NCBI GenBank assembly: GCA_003439945.1 | Contig: QVRM01001496.1 | Location: forward strand, 1 to 64,000 | DNA length: 64,000 nt | Direction of reading: 5' to 3' | Source: Dermanyssus gallinae | Taxonomy: Eukaryota; Arthropoda; Arachnida; Mesostigmata; Dermanyssidae | Part shown: positions 10,833 to 20,684 of the stretch, one piece after another | Layout: the number at the start of each line of letters is the position of its first letter | Numbering within the stretch: the stretch's first letter is position 1 | Notes under the pieces: generated by a model | What the model saw: the letters and a program-made list of their open reading frames with translations, nothing else | Databases searched by the model: none | Told to the model about the DNA's origin: nothing | Made by a program: the position numbers and the translations under genes

Positions 10833-11654
10833 AATATGGTTAGATGGTCCTCTCACCGGGAGGCCTGCCTTCGTGTAGCTAACTCGCCCTCATTTTGCCT
10901 ATTAAGCCAAGGCAACAGGCGTCCCAGACGATACCACCGGGTCGCTAACCCCCGGGGCATTAACCGTCCGGCCCGGGTTTCATGTGCAGCACACTTCCCC
11001 CGTATTTCATACTAGCCTTAACAGCCCTCAAATGGGCCACGACAGAATGACAATATGAATTGGTTGCCACTCAATCGATATCGTATGCCTTGCCCCCCTT
11101 TCCACCATAAGTGGCCCCGGGAGAGTTACTATTGGGAGTTTACACCGTCTCACCCACTTTCATGAGGGCGCGTGAAGGTCCCCGCAGCGCGCGGAAGTCG
11201 CGCACCAGCGGACCGACGCCGGAAAGAGAGTCATAGGTACTCCCGCACTTTGGGTTGGCTCTTGGCCGGAGCGGAACCTCTGGGGAGAACCCCCTGGGTT
11301 CCCTCTCCGTTGCCACGAGGAGGCGTCCAACCCTGCAACTATGTCTCCCGTCTCCGTTCCCCCGGGGGCGTCAATGTTTCAATCCATCGGCAAGGCATTT
11401 GGCTACCATAAGAGTGTCTGGCGAGGTTGAGATGACTCCAGTGCCAAAATTTCTCGAGCGCCAGCTTTGCAGCCACCCCACTTGGGGGTCTATCGGGGTA
11501 CTGTCTGAAAAAGCCTGTCTCACGTCATCCCTCGAGCCACTTGTGGATCAATATGACGGTCTATGCCCCAGACGGCCTTGCCATCACTAACCGTCTTTAG
11601 GAGTTTGGAGAAGAGAGTCATAGTTTCTCCCGCCAAAGTTACTCCTGACGGTCT
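10833..11654 (-). repeat. dispersed repeat with 28S-rRNA-like motifs inserted in the Gypsy RT
   Basis: This 0.8-kb segment interrupts the Gypsy RT exactly at its YLDD box: LEGVLVYLD lies right of it and VYEEFIEQ left. On the minus strand it contains the 28S-like motif GGGAGTA-C-TATGACTCTCT twice (about 11615-11640 and 11235-11260). It also has CTCTTATGGTAGCCAAATGC (about 11405-11425), which is 28S sequence spanning the R2 insertion point with one mismatch. The portion 10840-11240 matches part of the repeat at 29.4-29.9 kb (shared GTGTAAACTCCC, GTCGTGGCCCATT and neighbouring blocks). No open frame is supported. No target duplication is obvious. Confidence 0.7.
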
Positions 11655-12245
11655 AAGTACACCAGCACTCCTTCTAGTCTTTGCAGCATGTCCTTTATCA
11701 TTTTCTGAAACGCTGCTGGTGCCGATGCTAACCAAAAGCACATCCGTTTATAGCGAAACAACCCCCCACGGCGTAATAAATGCCGCCAGATCTCTCGATT
11801 CCTCCGCTAGCTCAACCTGATGATACGCTGACATCGCATCCAGTTTAAAAAACCACTTCGCTCTTTTTAATTCTGCTAATAAATCTTCTAAATGCGGTAA
11901 CGAAAACACCTAAGGTATTATAGCCTCGTTTACCTGCTGTAAATCTACGTACACTCTTACTCTACCTCCTTTTTTTGCCACCACCATAGCTAATAACCAC
12001 TCCGATGCATACATTGGTTTAATCACCCCCAGTTCAATCTGTCGATCAATTTCCTTCGTAACTGCATCCACTGTTGCTAATAGAAGTCGTCTTAATTTAT
12101 GTTGAATTGGCCTAAATACCTGTTTCATTTTCACACGATGCCTATACCCCCTTACGAATCCCATTTGGCCTAAAAACAACCCTCTATACTCCTCCACGGT
12201 CCCACTTTGTCTACTGAAGCTATCACCCTTCCAGTCACTGCACAC
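11655..12245 (-). pseudogene. Gypsy reverse transcriptase, N-terminal part
   Basis: Minus-strand frames encode TVDAVTKEIDRQIELGVIKP, VVAKKGGRVRVYVDLQQVN, then after a stop KWFFKLDAMSAYHQVELAEE (motif A, Asp present) and WLASAPAAFQKMIKDML (motif B region). They end in LEGVLVYLD at 11655. The second Asp of the YxDD box falls at the insertion point. This is a typical Gypsy RT. Frameshifts near 11740 and 11910 break it. Confidence 0.85.
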
Positions 12246-12520
12246 TTCTGGCCCTTACAATCCACACACACTCCTAACTTAGCGAAGGGATCACGTCCTA
12301 ATACTGATTTTCCCCACTGTACCACAAATACCACCACTGTCACAGATTTCTTTCCTAATTCAATTGTACATTCCACTACTCGTAATACATCGATCACCTC
12401 TCCACTATATATCTTAAGTACTACTCTAGTTTCTTCTACCTTCCGCACTTTTCCACTTAATACTTCATTTACAATCTTCCAATTTACTAGTGTCACCGCA
12501 CTTTCCATGTCTACCAAAAA
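12246..12520 (-). pseudogene. Gypsy aspartic protease with altered active site
   Basis: The frame begins LVDMESAVTLVNW where retroviral-type proteases have D-[TS]-G-[SA]. The catalytic Asp remains, but the next residues are Met-Glu instead of Thr/Ser-Gly. Further on it shows VLGRDPFAKLGV, equivalent to the conserved LGRD segment after the second half of the fold. It is in the right place between gag and RT. The active-site change makes activity unlikely. Confidence 0.7.
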
Positions 12521-13400
12521 ATTACCTTCCGCTTATCTACTCGTGCATTTATACTAATTTCCGAGCTAATACACAGTGTATAGATTTGCACACTTTTATT
12601 CGGCTGACCCGCGATGCTCTGCCTCCAGCCATGCCCCGGCTCGCGGTCCGTCGTTCTCTCTCTCTCTCTCTCTTCACTGTGCGTACCGTCCGCCTGCTTC
12701 CTCGATGGCACCCTCCGATGGAAACACGTCGCTTTCCTTCTGGCCGGGCACGCGAAGTACCCAGCCAGGTACCACAAGCCGTGCACGGTTTTTACCCACC
12801 TTGCCACCACGTGGTCTCGCTCTAACATCTTCGCATCCGCCATGTTACGCTCAAGACAGATGCCTATCTTTCGCGCCTGGGCCAGCTTCAGGTCGTCGTT
12901 CACCAATAGCCGCAGCCGTTCTCGAAGTCTGAGTTCGACGTCCCTGTCGTCCGTTGCGTCTTTGTGGCCTCATTTCCCGACAACTGCTCGAACTTACACT
13001 TGTCCACCCTTCGTGGCCACAATTCGGCTACGTACTCTTCGATGAACTCCCCTGGCCGCTGCTGCCGACTATGGAACTCGTCCGCTCGGGCAGCCGCCAG
13101 CCCCTTTCGCGCCTGCGCGAACCGCTCCACCAGCCGCGCCTTTATCTCTTCATAATCGTCTCCCTTGACGTCGGCCGCCACCGGCCTATCCTTGATGAGC
13201 CTATACTGCATCATCCCCTGCAATCCAAGCGCGTTTTTGAAGAGTGCGCACTTCTTTTTTGCGTCGAGCTTCTCCGCGTTTGAGTGCGCCTCCAAACACG
13301 TATCAAACGCCTCGAGCCAGTAGTCTTCAATGGGCGTCGCTGGTGGTCCGGCCACCGGCATAAACTGCGGCAGCGGCGGCACTAGTCCGGAAGGCGTCAT
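12521..13400 (-). pseudogene. Gypsy gag-like protein
   Basis: The minus-strand ATG at 13400 opens a 166-codon frame. It contains PIEDYWLEAFDTCLEAHS, KKKCALFKNALGLQGMMQYR and EEIKARLVERFAQARKGLAA, which has the helical capsid pattern typical of Gypsy gag. A frameshift near 12960 leads to a second frame with LVNDDLKLAQARKIGICLER. No CCHC zinc knuckle can be seen. A (TC)n run at 12656-12672 interrupts the end. The start was chosen as the first Met downstream of the primer binding site. Confidence 0.75.
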
Positions 13401-13589
13401 TTCTTTGTTTGTCTATTCCTTCACACACCACCCGACCGCGCCGCCGCGTCTGCTTCGACACCGCCGCTCGCCGTCACCACCAACCACTGTTCGGTCGCTC
13501 GCTGCAACCACTACTTCGGTTACTCTCTACCGTGCGCTGTCCCTACCGTCCGCTACTAACGAACCGACTGACCGCCAGGTCCAGTCACA

Positions 13590-13602
13590 GTCGACTGCGC
13601 CA
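13590..13602 (-). promoter_or_regulatory. primer binding site (tRNA-Ser-like)
   Basis: The minus strand reads TGGCGCAGTCGAC, one base from the LTR edge at 13604. TGGCGCAGTCG is the tRNA-Ser-type primer site known from Gypsy elements such as 17.6 and 297. It fixes the LTR boundary and the element's orientation. Confidence 0.8.
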
Positions 13603-13603
13603 A

Positions 13604-13658
13604 TGTGGTATCTACGTAGCGGCAAGAAGGACACTCACCGTTCGGGTAACCGGCTCAA
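13604..13658 (-). repeat. 5' LTR of the Gypsy element, proximal piece
   Basis: Starts TGTGGTATCTACGTAGC on the plus strand and is homologous to the left part of the solo LTR at 34476-34730 (shared AAGGACACTCACCG and ACCGGCTCAA). It is cut at 13658 by the CR1-type insertion, and the rest of the LTR resumes at 18534. Confidence 0.85.
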
Positions 13659-14060
13659 GCACTGCCGTGCGGTCGTGTTTTGCGTGTGCTCCGCTTATCT
13701 GTGGTCAATCCGGTGATTAGGCGGCGTTTCTAAAGCAAAGTTGTACCGCGGAAACTGAACACAGTTTTTAGAGCTTTCTGGATAACATCCATAGCTCTTA
13801 CTCTCCTGGAAGCATCCAACAGATAATGCGGAACTTTCACGCCGTTTGACTACCTTTATGACCTACAGCTGTACTTGCGCACATAGCAGCACCCGCAGCA
13901 GCTTTGCCTATGTTTCGTACCAACGTGAAATCCAAACGTATCAGTGAGTGTGTACGTGTGTGCGAGTAGAAATCAGCGCCTGGAATTTTAATTTTACACC
14001 ATTTCCAAAACCATATCTGGTTGAGGGGGTTATAGGATATCGTCAGTTACCAAAGCAAGT

Positions 14061-14130
14061 GTTGATATGGCTAAGCGGTAGGGCTCGGATTACCATAAAT
14101 AGGCCCCTGGTTCAATTCCAGGTAAAGACA
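14061..14130 (+). other. tRNA-like segment in the CR1 leader
   Basis: TGGCTAAGCGGTAGGGC resembles box A. CCTGG-TTCAATT-CCAGG is a perfect T-arm-like stem (5 bp) with a 7-base loop and contains a box-B match. A run of nine or more T follows at 14136-14145, as at a pol III terminator. The acceptor ends pair only partly and no clear anticodon arm is visible, so this is tRNA-like and not a called tRNA gene. Confidence 0.4.
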
Positions 14131-14133
14131 AAA

Positions 14134-14601
14134 ATGTTTTTTTTTGCGTTTTTACCGTTTCGAGCCATCAACTCGACAAAATGGTGGAAGTCGAGCCAGC
14201 CCAACATCAACAGAACCAACAACAGTTGGCACGGCCAGCTGTACGGCGGTTTCGTCAACCGTCAACACAACATCAGCCGCAGCCGTCGCGTGTTCTCCGA
14301 CCCCCAATTCACGCAAAAGCGGCCGCACTCGCCGACGAATCTCCCGCGTCAAAAAGAGTCGCGTTTAGCCAGTGTAGGTAGTTGCGCGAGGTGTGAAGAG
14401 TCCACTCAAGGTTTCGTATCAGTGTGCTGCGCCAAATGCAACAGAGTGATACATGTTACCTGCAGAACTGCTGATGAGGCCAACCGAACAGTCGACACGG
14501 CTCGTAATTGGCGGTGCTGGGTATGCGCTGTACCAACAGCTGACATGTCCACAGCCCAGTTCATGCAAGTTATGGATCGTTGTGCGCTGGAAAATGAGTG
14601 A
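14134..14601 (+). pseudogene. CR1 ORF1, PHD-finger part
   Basis: The frame contains a full C4HC3 PHD finger: C-A-R-C, then C-x2-C, H-x2-C and C-W-V-C, at about 14385-14535. PHD fingers in ORF1 are known from CR1/L2-group elements. The N-terminal half is uncertain. This frame could start at 14134, but a second frame from 14181 gives a Gln/Pro-rich protein more like other ORF1 leaders and would need a frameshift to reach the finger. The frame stops at 14601, and a coiled-coil-like stretch (VAELEKKVLNLKS) continues in another frame. The role in family members is RNA binding or multimerisation. Confidence 0.75.
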
Positions 14602-14602
14602 G

Positions 14603-15267
14603 ATGCGCTTCGTGACGTTTCTGCTGCATCGCGTAGCTGAACTGGAAAAGAAAGTGCTCAACTTGAAATCAACGGGTCATTCACGGGTACCAGTGTCGGT
14701 GGCCTACAGTGAGATATTAGACATCTCCGTGAGTCCCCCAGCTATCCCGACTCCGGACCCGCCACGCAAAACAGTGCTAATGGTGGGAGATAGTATCGTC
14801 AGTAGTACCCTCTCGGTGCGTCGCTGAGGGAACTTCTGCCCAAGAAAACACCTCTGGCGGTCCGCGCCGCCTCGAAGATGGACATCGACAGTGTGATTTG
14901 TGAGGCACAGAAATTTGTGGATGGTGCCGCCGGGCCTGTGGCGGTGTTTCTACAAGCAGGCTACCATGAATGCATGGAGTTTGAAAAGGACAGATATATT
15001 AGCAAAGTAAAAACTTTTGCCGAGACGCTATCTGCTCTACGTCCTGGATCGGAAGTGCATGTGCTATCTGTCCCCCTTTTCAGCCCTGATTGCAAAGCGG
15101 CTAACGACATCCTTGCAAAAATGGCAAACCAAGAAAATGCAAAATTTTCCGTGCTTCCACTATCCATCTCACAACGCCTAGTTGTCGAGAGCGGGCGATA
15201 TAGCTATAAAGGAGAGGTAGCTAAAATAATTGCCTATAATCTTGCAAGGAGGATTAAACTTTTTTAG
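14603..15267 (+). pseudogene. CR1 ORF1, SGNH/esterase-like domain
   Basis: After TVLMVGDSIVSSTL (the GDS block with the usual nucleophilic Ser), a frame break near 14825 leads into 14878-15267, which contains VAVFLQAGYHECMEF, LRPGSEVHVLSVPLFSP and SGRYSYKGEVAKIIAYNL. This is the overall pattern of the ORF1 esterase domain found in CR1-type elements. The Asn block is replaced by AGYHE and no DxxH triad can be seen near the C-terminus, so catalytic function is doubtful. Confidence 0.7.
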
Positions 15268-15639
15268 GCGTGAGAATTCAGAAGCCCAAAGGAGGAGGCA
15301 GCCAGCAATCCCCACGCCCAGCTCAGGCACTGGCAGCGCTGACGGACGTCGTGGCCCCCACCGTTCGTCATTACAACCGGCCTCCCAGGGACGGAAGATC
15401 CAGCTTCAGCTTCAGCAAATCGAGTCAATGAGTGCCTCCTACGATAATAAACCGTCAGAAAACGCAGGGACGAAGCGAGTCAACGAGCAGCGGCAGACAC
15501 AAGCCACCCCCCCCCCCCCCCGACTATAGAGGACTTCGTGAAACAGGTGCTACAGGCTTTATGAACAGGGGGTCCGACCCCAGCACCCGGCACCCCCAGT
15601 CAGCGCAGCTGCTTGCGTAGACGGTCTCAGAGCGCATCG

Positions 15640-16227
15640 AGGCGCGGACGTCAGGCCTGGAAGAGACGCTGAGAATCGTGCAATGGAATTGCGAGGGCAC
15701 CGCTTTGCTAGCCCTTCTCGCCCCGGAGGCCCTGGACGATATTGACGCCTTGGTGCTAACAGGAGACCTGGGCAACAGTCCCATGCATCCTCTCGCACTT
15801 CTACGCGGTTCACTGCCCCGCACAAAAGAACACAGGCCCGGGACGCCCAAGTGGTAGGGTTTCCGTGTTTTACAGTCACAGAGTCGGCGACCTCACGCCT
15901 TGCATGACTGAGAACAACATTATTGCGCTACGCGGGCCACAACTATGCATAGTAGCAACCTACGTCAAACCCGACGCTGAGGAGTCAACTCAAGTTATGG
16001 TAGAAAAGCTTGTCAGTGGAATCGAAGCAGTGCATTCTCTCTGTTCCGCCCCACTAGTCGTCGCCGGAGATTTCAACGCCCGCATTGACCAGCCCGACTC
16101 CGCTCGTGCAATGGCTCTCCGTGATACGATGGTGGACTACGGATGCTGGATTGCCAACCCGTGCTCGGTACCGACATTTCTGGGTCACGCCGGCAGTTCC
16201 GCTATCGACGTTTTCGGAATAAACTAA
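15640..16227 (+). pseudogene. CR1 ORF2, AP-like endonuclease domain
   Basis: LRIVQWNCEGTALLALLAPE (about 15667) is the usual start of an APE-type endonuclease with its Asn. After frame breaks, 15865-16227 gives CIVATYVKP, VVAGDFNARIDQPD (catalytic Asp and Asn) and FLGHAGSSAIDVFGIN, equivalent to the terminal SxIDxxF/T block. The E of the second motif (normally LTET) reads LTGD. At least two frameshifts separate the pieces. The domain nicks target DNA in intact relatives. Confidence 0.8.
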
Positions 16228-16234
16228 ACCAGGA

Positions 16235-18393
16235 ATGAAGTTAAGGTGTGACATCACGGTGCGAGTCGCTTCGGATCGAACAGCCAGACACGAATTTTTT
16301 TCGCGGAAACTGAATATGGTCAAGCTTATGGAACGCGCTCACGAGGTGCTCCCAGTGCCTCCCGTGGTGAACACAGACGGGTGTGCGCAACAGCTCACCG
16401 AGATTCTACAGACGTGCGCACTACCGCCTCCCGACAGAAGGAACAAGAAGCACAGGCCATAGTTTGACCACCACTGCCGTCTCGCCCGGAGGGCGCAAAT
16501 TAGCTTCAGGCTTCTCGCAGAGGAGCAACCGGCATTTCGCGCGCTGGCCTCAGTCTTCAGGACGATCTGCCGGAAGACGTACGAAATGCAGCGGAAGAAG
16601 TATCATGAGCTCCTGGAAAACCGGCTGATCGCCGAGGCAGAGAGCCAGCCATACAAATGGCCATCGAACTGTTCCAGGACAGCGGCCTGCTTGATAAGCT
16701 CTGCTTTCCTCATCGATCACTTCTCGGACATGTTCGCTTCGTCTGACACAACACCTTGCGCGGTTCCATACTTTGCTGCCGTGTGGGAGGAGGACACTGA
16801 AGGGGGTCCTTCAATATTCTTGAGAGGGAGTTCACAGTCCGAGAGCTAATGCAGGGCCTGGATAGCTTACGAAACAAAAAAGCGGCCGGTCCCGACAATG
16901 TCTGCAACGAGCACCTAAAGAACGGCTTTGTGTTGGCACCGTGCTGGACAGCCCTATTCAACGAATGCTTGCGCGCTGGGACTCTTTTAACTCAATGGAG
17001 AGACGCCACCCTACTTGTAATCCCTACAGCCAAAGGCGACCCGACAGCCTCCTCGTCATGGCATGGCATTGCGAAGAAGAGCGTTTGTTATTAGCTACTT
17101 TCTGCCCTCCTGACGAGGAGACTAGACAGCTTTCTTAAAAGTGTTTATGCCACACCAATGGAACAACATGGGTTTCGGAGAGAGCGATCTACAGAAACAG
17201 CGTGTACGATTCTGCTGGCAGATATCAAGGCAGCACTGGCTAAGCCACGTAACCCGCTGTATGCGGTACTCGTGGATCTCAAGGCGGCCTTTGACTTGGC
17301 CCCTCGAGAGAAGGCTTTGCGCACACTAGCTGAGGTAAGGGTCCCAATGAAGGTGCTGAAGCTTCTCGCACAAATTCTCCAGGAGAATAGGATCACCATC
17401 GACGACGGGGTAGCGGAGCTCCTTTCATACAGACAACGGGCCTGGCGCAGGGCGATAACCTAAGCCCACTCCTATTTTCCGTACTCCTAAAAGACCTCCC
17501 GAGTCATATAAAGGGACCCAGAAACCTGGTCGAGGTCATCTTGTACGCGGACGATCTAGTACTTTACGGGCCTAGTAGGTTTCAGGTGCAACAAGCACTA
17601 GCCCGTCTTCACAAAGCGGTCACCGAATTAGGCCTGACAATTAACATTTCCAAAATCGTGGCCATGAAGTTCATAAAAGGGTGAAGGGCAGCAGCCGAGG
17701 ACACGCTACGCCTCAACAGAACGCCACTTAAGTATGTCAACAGCTTCCCATACTAAGGGGTGATTTTCTCTGTCACCGGTACTTGTTCTCCACGCACATA
17801 TCTGAGAGGTGCAGGAAGGCACTGGCGGCGACATGGACGATCAAATCTCTGAACAGACTATCGCTGAAGACGGCACTTAGACTGTTCGAACTCAAGATAG
17901 CTCCGATCGCGACCTATGGAGTGAGAGTCACCTGGGACCACCTCACGGCAGAAAACCTCGAACAATTGAACCGCGTCAAGGCCTCCTTCCTTAAACGAGC
18001 TCTGGGTCTACATCTGACGGCTCGGAACCGCTACGTATATCTCCTCGCGGACACGCCGCTGCTGAGGACCTGCAACGTCGCTTTAATCTACTAACCGTGA
18101 CGAAGGCCTTTCTTGCAAACCGCAGGGATTGGGAGGGCAAAGTGGCGGACATTGACGTAGAGTTCCTTAACACGGGGGCAATGTGGAATAGTGGGTGGAA
18201 AGGACCACATAGGCTAAACAGACATGTTGTGACCCGATTCGCCATTCATGGTTTTCACCACAAGCTCTGTGCGGAGCGGGGTTTCCATGACCTTTGCGAT
18301 AGTTGTAAATGCTCTAGATGTGGGAGTTTTTGTAATAGATATCACGCGGCTAACTGCCCCCTATTACAATCGCTGGGAAGCCTGGCAAGCTGA
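16235..18393 (+). pseudogene. CR1 ORF2, reverse transcriptase and Cys/His tail
   Basis: After a linker, 16849-17094 encodes NKKAAGPDNVCNEHLKNG and LVIPTAKGD. 17158-17463 encodes EQHGFRRERST and VDLKAAFDLAPRE (motif A). The next frame has GLAQGDNLSPLLFSVLL (motif B) and ILYADDLVLYG (motif C, intact). 17783-18094 holds the thumb and FLKRALGLHLTARNRYVYLL. The last frame (18097-18393) ends in GFHHKLC and CKCSRCGSFCNRYHAANC, a C-x2-C-x3-C-x3-H-x3-C module. It is the same family as the copy at 1981-3774. Frameshifts and stops separate the blocks. Confidence 0.85.
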
Positions 18394-18533
18394 CTTGGCT
18401 GAAATGTTTTTATTCCTGAAATGACTCTACTCGTGTGTTATTACCCTTGTATAAGTACATGGATTTTGTTTGACTAGGTATTCAACTGCTACCTACAAAG
18501 GTGAATAAATGAAATTGATTGTAACCGGCTCAA

Positions 18534-18695
18534 TCAGCGCCGACGCCACAAAGGCTCTCTGGCTTATTTCAGGCCAACTTGTATGGCATTCATTGCGCCC
18601 CCTGGTGGCAGGTGATCCTCCACCTCGGGCGGTGCGCTTCCATCAATCATTGTCTTCATAGATTATCATTCTCATCAATCTATCTCATAACTGCA
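18534..18695 (-). repeat. 5' LTR of the Gypsy element, distal piece
   Basis: Continues the LTR cut at 13658 and aligns with the right-hand part of the solo LTR at 34476-34730 (shared GGCTCTCTGG, TTATTTCAGGCCA, TTGCGCCCCCTG). It ends in ATAACTGCA, consistent with the CA end of an LTR. It lacks the (TA)n that lies inside the solo LTR. Confidence 0.8.
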
Positions 18696-19904
18696 ACCAC
18701 GCAACTGTTCAAATGCGACGACTACGACTCTTGAATATATAATTTTGACATTTAAACAGACACGATCTACCAGGAAACAAGTAAAAAAAAATGATCTAAG
18801 ACAAATTAAGACGAACAATTATGCCCGCGGCTGCAGCGTCTATTGTGCACTTTTCATATTGTACGTGCCACTCCAAACTACGCTGCAATACACACAGACG
18901 AAGCTTAAATAAAGCCTTGTTTAGTTTGACAAGAATAACATCTTTGAGTCCACGCTGTCGAAGGAGCGATCAAAGGCTACTAAAGCCAAGGTTAAAACAG
19001 GCTAGCGTGTTTAGCTCAGGTGCTAAAAAAAGTTCGATACCTGTGATTTCTGATGATTATTGCGAAGCCAAACTATTCACACTAAATCACACATACGTGG
19101 TAGAGAAATTAGTGGGGAATAACACGCCTTAGGTTTTGTTCGCGTTGATTAGCATAGAAGAAACACTAATATAAGAACACTTTACGTAGCATTGGCAACG
19201 ACGGGCACTATCACGAGATGTTGCAATATGTCTATTCTAAACGAGGATAAGTAGCGTGCATTATTCGGCGTACCCACCTGGCTGGCATATGGCAGATGGG
19301 CCGTAACGATTTACTTAATTATTAGATCGGCCCGTTCCGTGCAGCGGGCTAAGCGAGCACAGATCTACTACCATCTCTGCAATTGTCCAAAGTAACGCAG
19401 AATCCGTATATTGATATGATGGTAGGTTACAAAATTGTTCTCCTTGATGGTAAAGCTAAGCGTTCCGCCACAAAAGGTTTACGTGACCCATCTCTGAGGG
19501 ACATAAGGCATGCTGCATTGCCTTTCGCCCTCTTGCGGATGACTACATGTACCACTGTCAATACGAAGAAATCTTGTCATACTCAAACCATCTTTTACAC
19601 TTATGTTCACACTAGACAGAATGCGTTACTTGTGATAAACGTTTGGCGGAACCCTTGGCACAATGTACATTCTAATTAATGTGAGGTGCAGTTCAGTAAC
19701 CATGCTAAGAACATGTTGTACAGCCATACAAGACCAGAGTTACAACTAGAATGCTGCTGTTTTTTTCAATACGTGACGCTCAGAAATTGAAGGAAGGAAA
19801 AATAGTAGGAACTAGAAAGGAAACTACGGATCGAATCAGAAACGATGCGCCCGTATAAGCACGTGATTTTGTTCGCTTGAACTCCCTCACAAGGACTGTT
19901 GGGG
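18696..19904. other. no gene recognised
   Basis: About 1.2 kb of mixed-composition sequence. Open frames of up to 103 codons show no recognisable motif. Confidence 0.5.
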
Positions 19905-20290
19905 GAATCCTAGATATCTCGCGGTGATCGAGTCAGCAAGGTACCTGGGGGTTACAGTCGATCCTGCTCTCGCGGGAAACGCGTAAATCAAGAAGGTGAC
20001 GGCGAAGACAGCTATGGTTGTAAACAACCTAGCCAACATTTTGCCGAGAGCCAGAGGAGCATCTGAAGGCAAGCGACGGTTTCTCGCGAGAGTGGGCGAG
20101 TCCATAGTCCTTTACGCGGCACCAATCTGGGGACCCATTGCGATGAAAAATAAACGAAACCGCGTTAAGCTGCTGAAAATACAGAGAAAGATAGCGATAA
20201 GGGTAACAAGAGCATACAGGACAGTATATATGCATATCGTGATTCGAACGAGACGGCCGGGTCAAGCGGCGCTCCAGGAAAAGATTGAAA
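19905..20290 (+). pseudogene. R1-type RT fragment
   Basis: Encodes SARYLGVTVDPALAGNA, a stop, then KKVTAKTAMVVNNLANILPR, FLARVGESIVLYAAPIWG and KIAIRVTRAYRTV. These align with the post-YADD region of the R1 copies at 24.8-25.2 kb and 44.1-44.5 kb. It is a short isolated segment with no zinc-knuckle part. Confidence 0.7.
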
Positions 20291-20684
20291 AATCTTTGTA
20301 CAAAGTCACCGTCAGCCAGTTCTCTTGTATCAATTCGACGCGTCTTGCTCAGGTGCACCTTTGTTTAACTAACGTGCCTTTGGAAGTGACTTATTTAACG
20401 GCAAAACATTACCCAACGTTCTTTCTACGGTCTTTAGTCAAGTTGCGTGAAGAACAGCTGTAGATGCATTCTCGGTTTATGACAACTTTGCGTGCGTGGC
20501 ATTACCACGTTAGCTGGCAGATAGATCTGCATTGTTCCCACAGTGATTTGTCGACGCGATCACTACAGTATCGTCATTTTGTGCTACTTTGCCATTGTCA
20601 TCTTGGAAAAAAAATAATTAATAAATAAATATAATAAAAAATAAAATTTTAAAACATAACAAAAAAGGGAAAAATTGAAAACAA
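20291..20684. other. no gene recognised; AT-rich leader
   Basis: Ends in an A-rich tract (about 20606-20680) just before the first ORF of the next R1-type element. The tract may be a tail of the preceding fragment or part of the following leader. Confidence 0.4.

Larger units (their letters stand above)
10118..13603 (-). mobile_element. Gypsy-type LTR retrotransposon, internal region (3' end lost)
   Basis: In minus-strand order there is a primer binding site next to the LTR (13590-13602), gag-like protein, aspartic protease, RT and RNase H, which is the Gypsy order. The element stops at a (TA)n array at about 10118-10141, with no integrase or 3' LTR seen. An 0.8-kb repeat (about 10833-11654) interrupts RT, and a CR1-type element splits the 5' LTR. 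Frameshifts are present throughout. Confidence 0.85.
13659..18520 (+). mobile_element. near full-length CR1-type non-LTR retrotransposon
   Basis: Flanked by a perfect 13-bp target duplication GTAACCGGCTCAA (13646-13658 and 18521-18533), which lies inside an LTR whose two halves rejoin cleanly once the insert is removed. Inside, in order, are a 5' leader, a tRNA-like segment, ORF1 (PHD finger, esterase-like domain), ORF2 (AP-endonuclease, RT, Cys/His tail) and an AT-rich 3' end without poly(A). At 4.86 kb it is the length expected for a complete CR1/L2-group element. Several frameshifts and a poly(C) tract at about 15509-15522 interrupt the ORFs. Confidence 0.88.
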
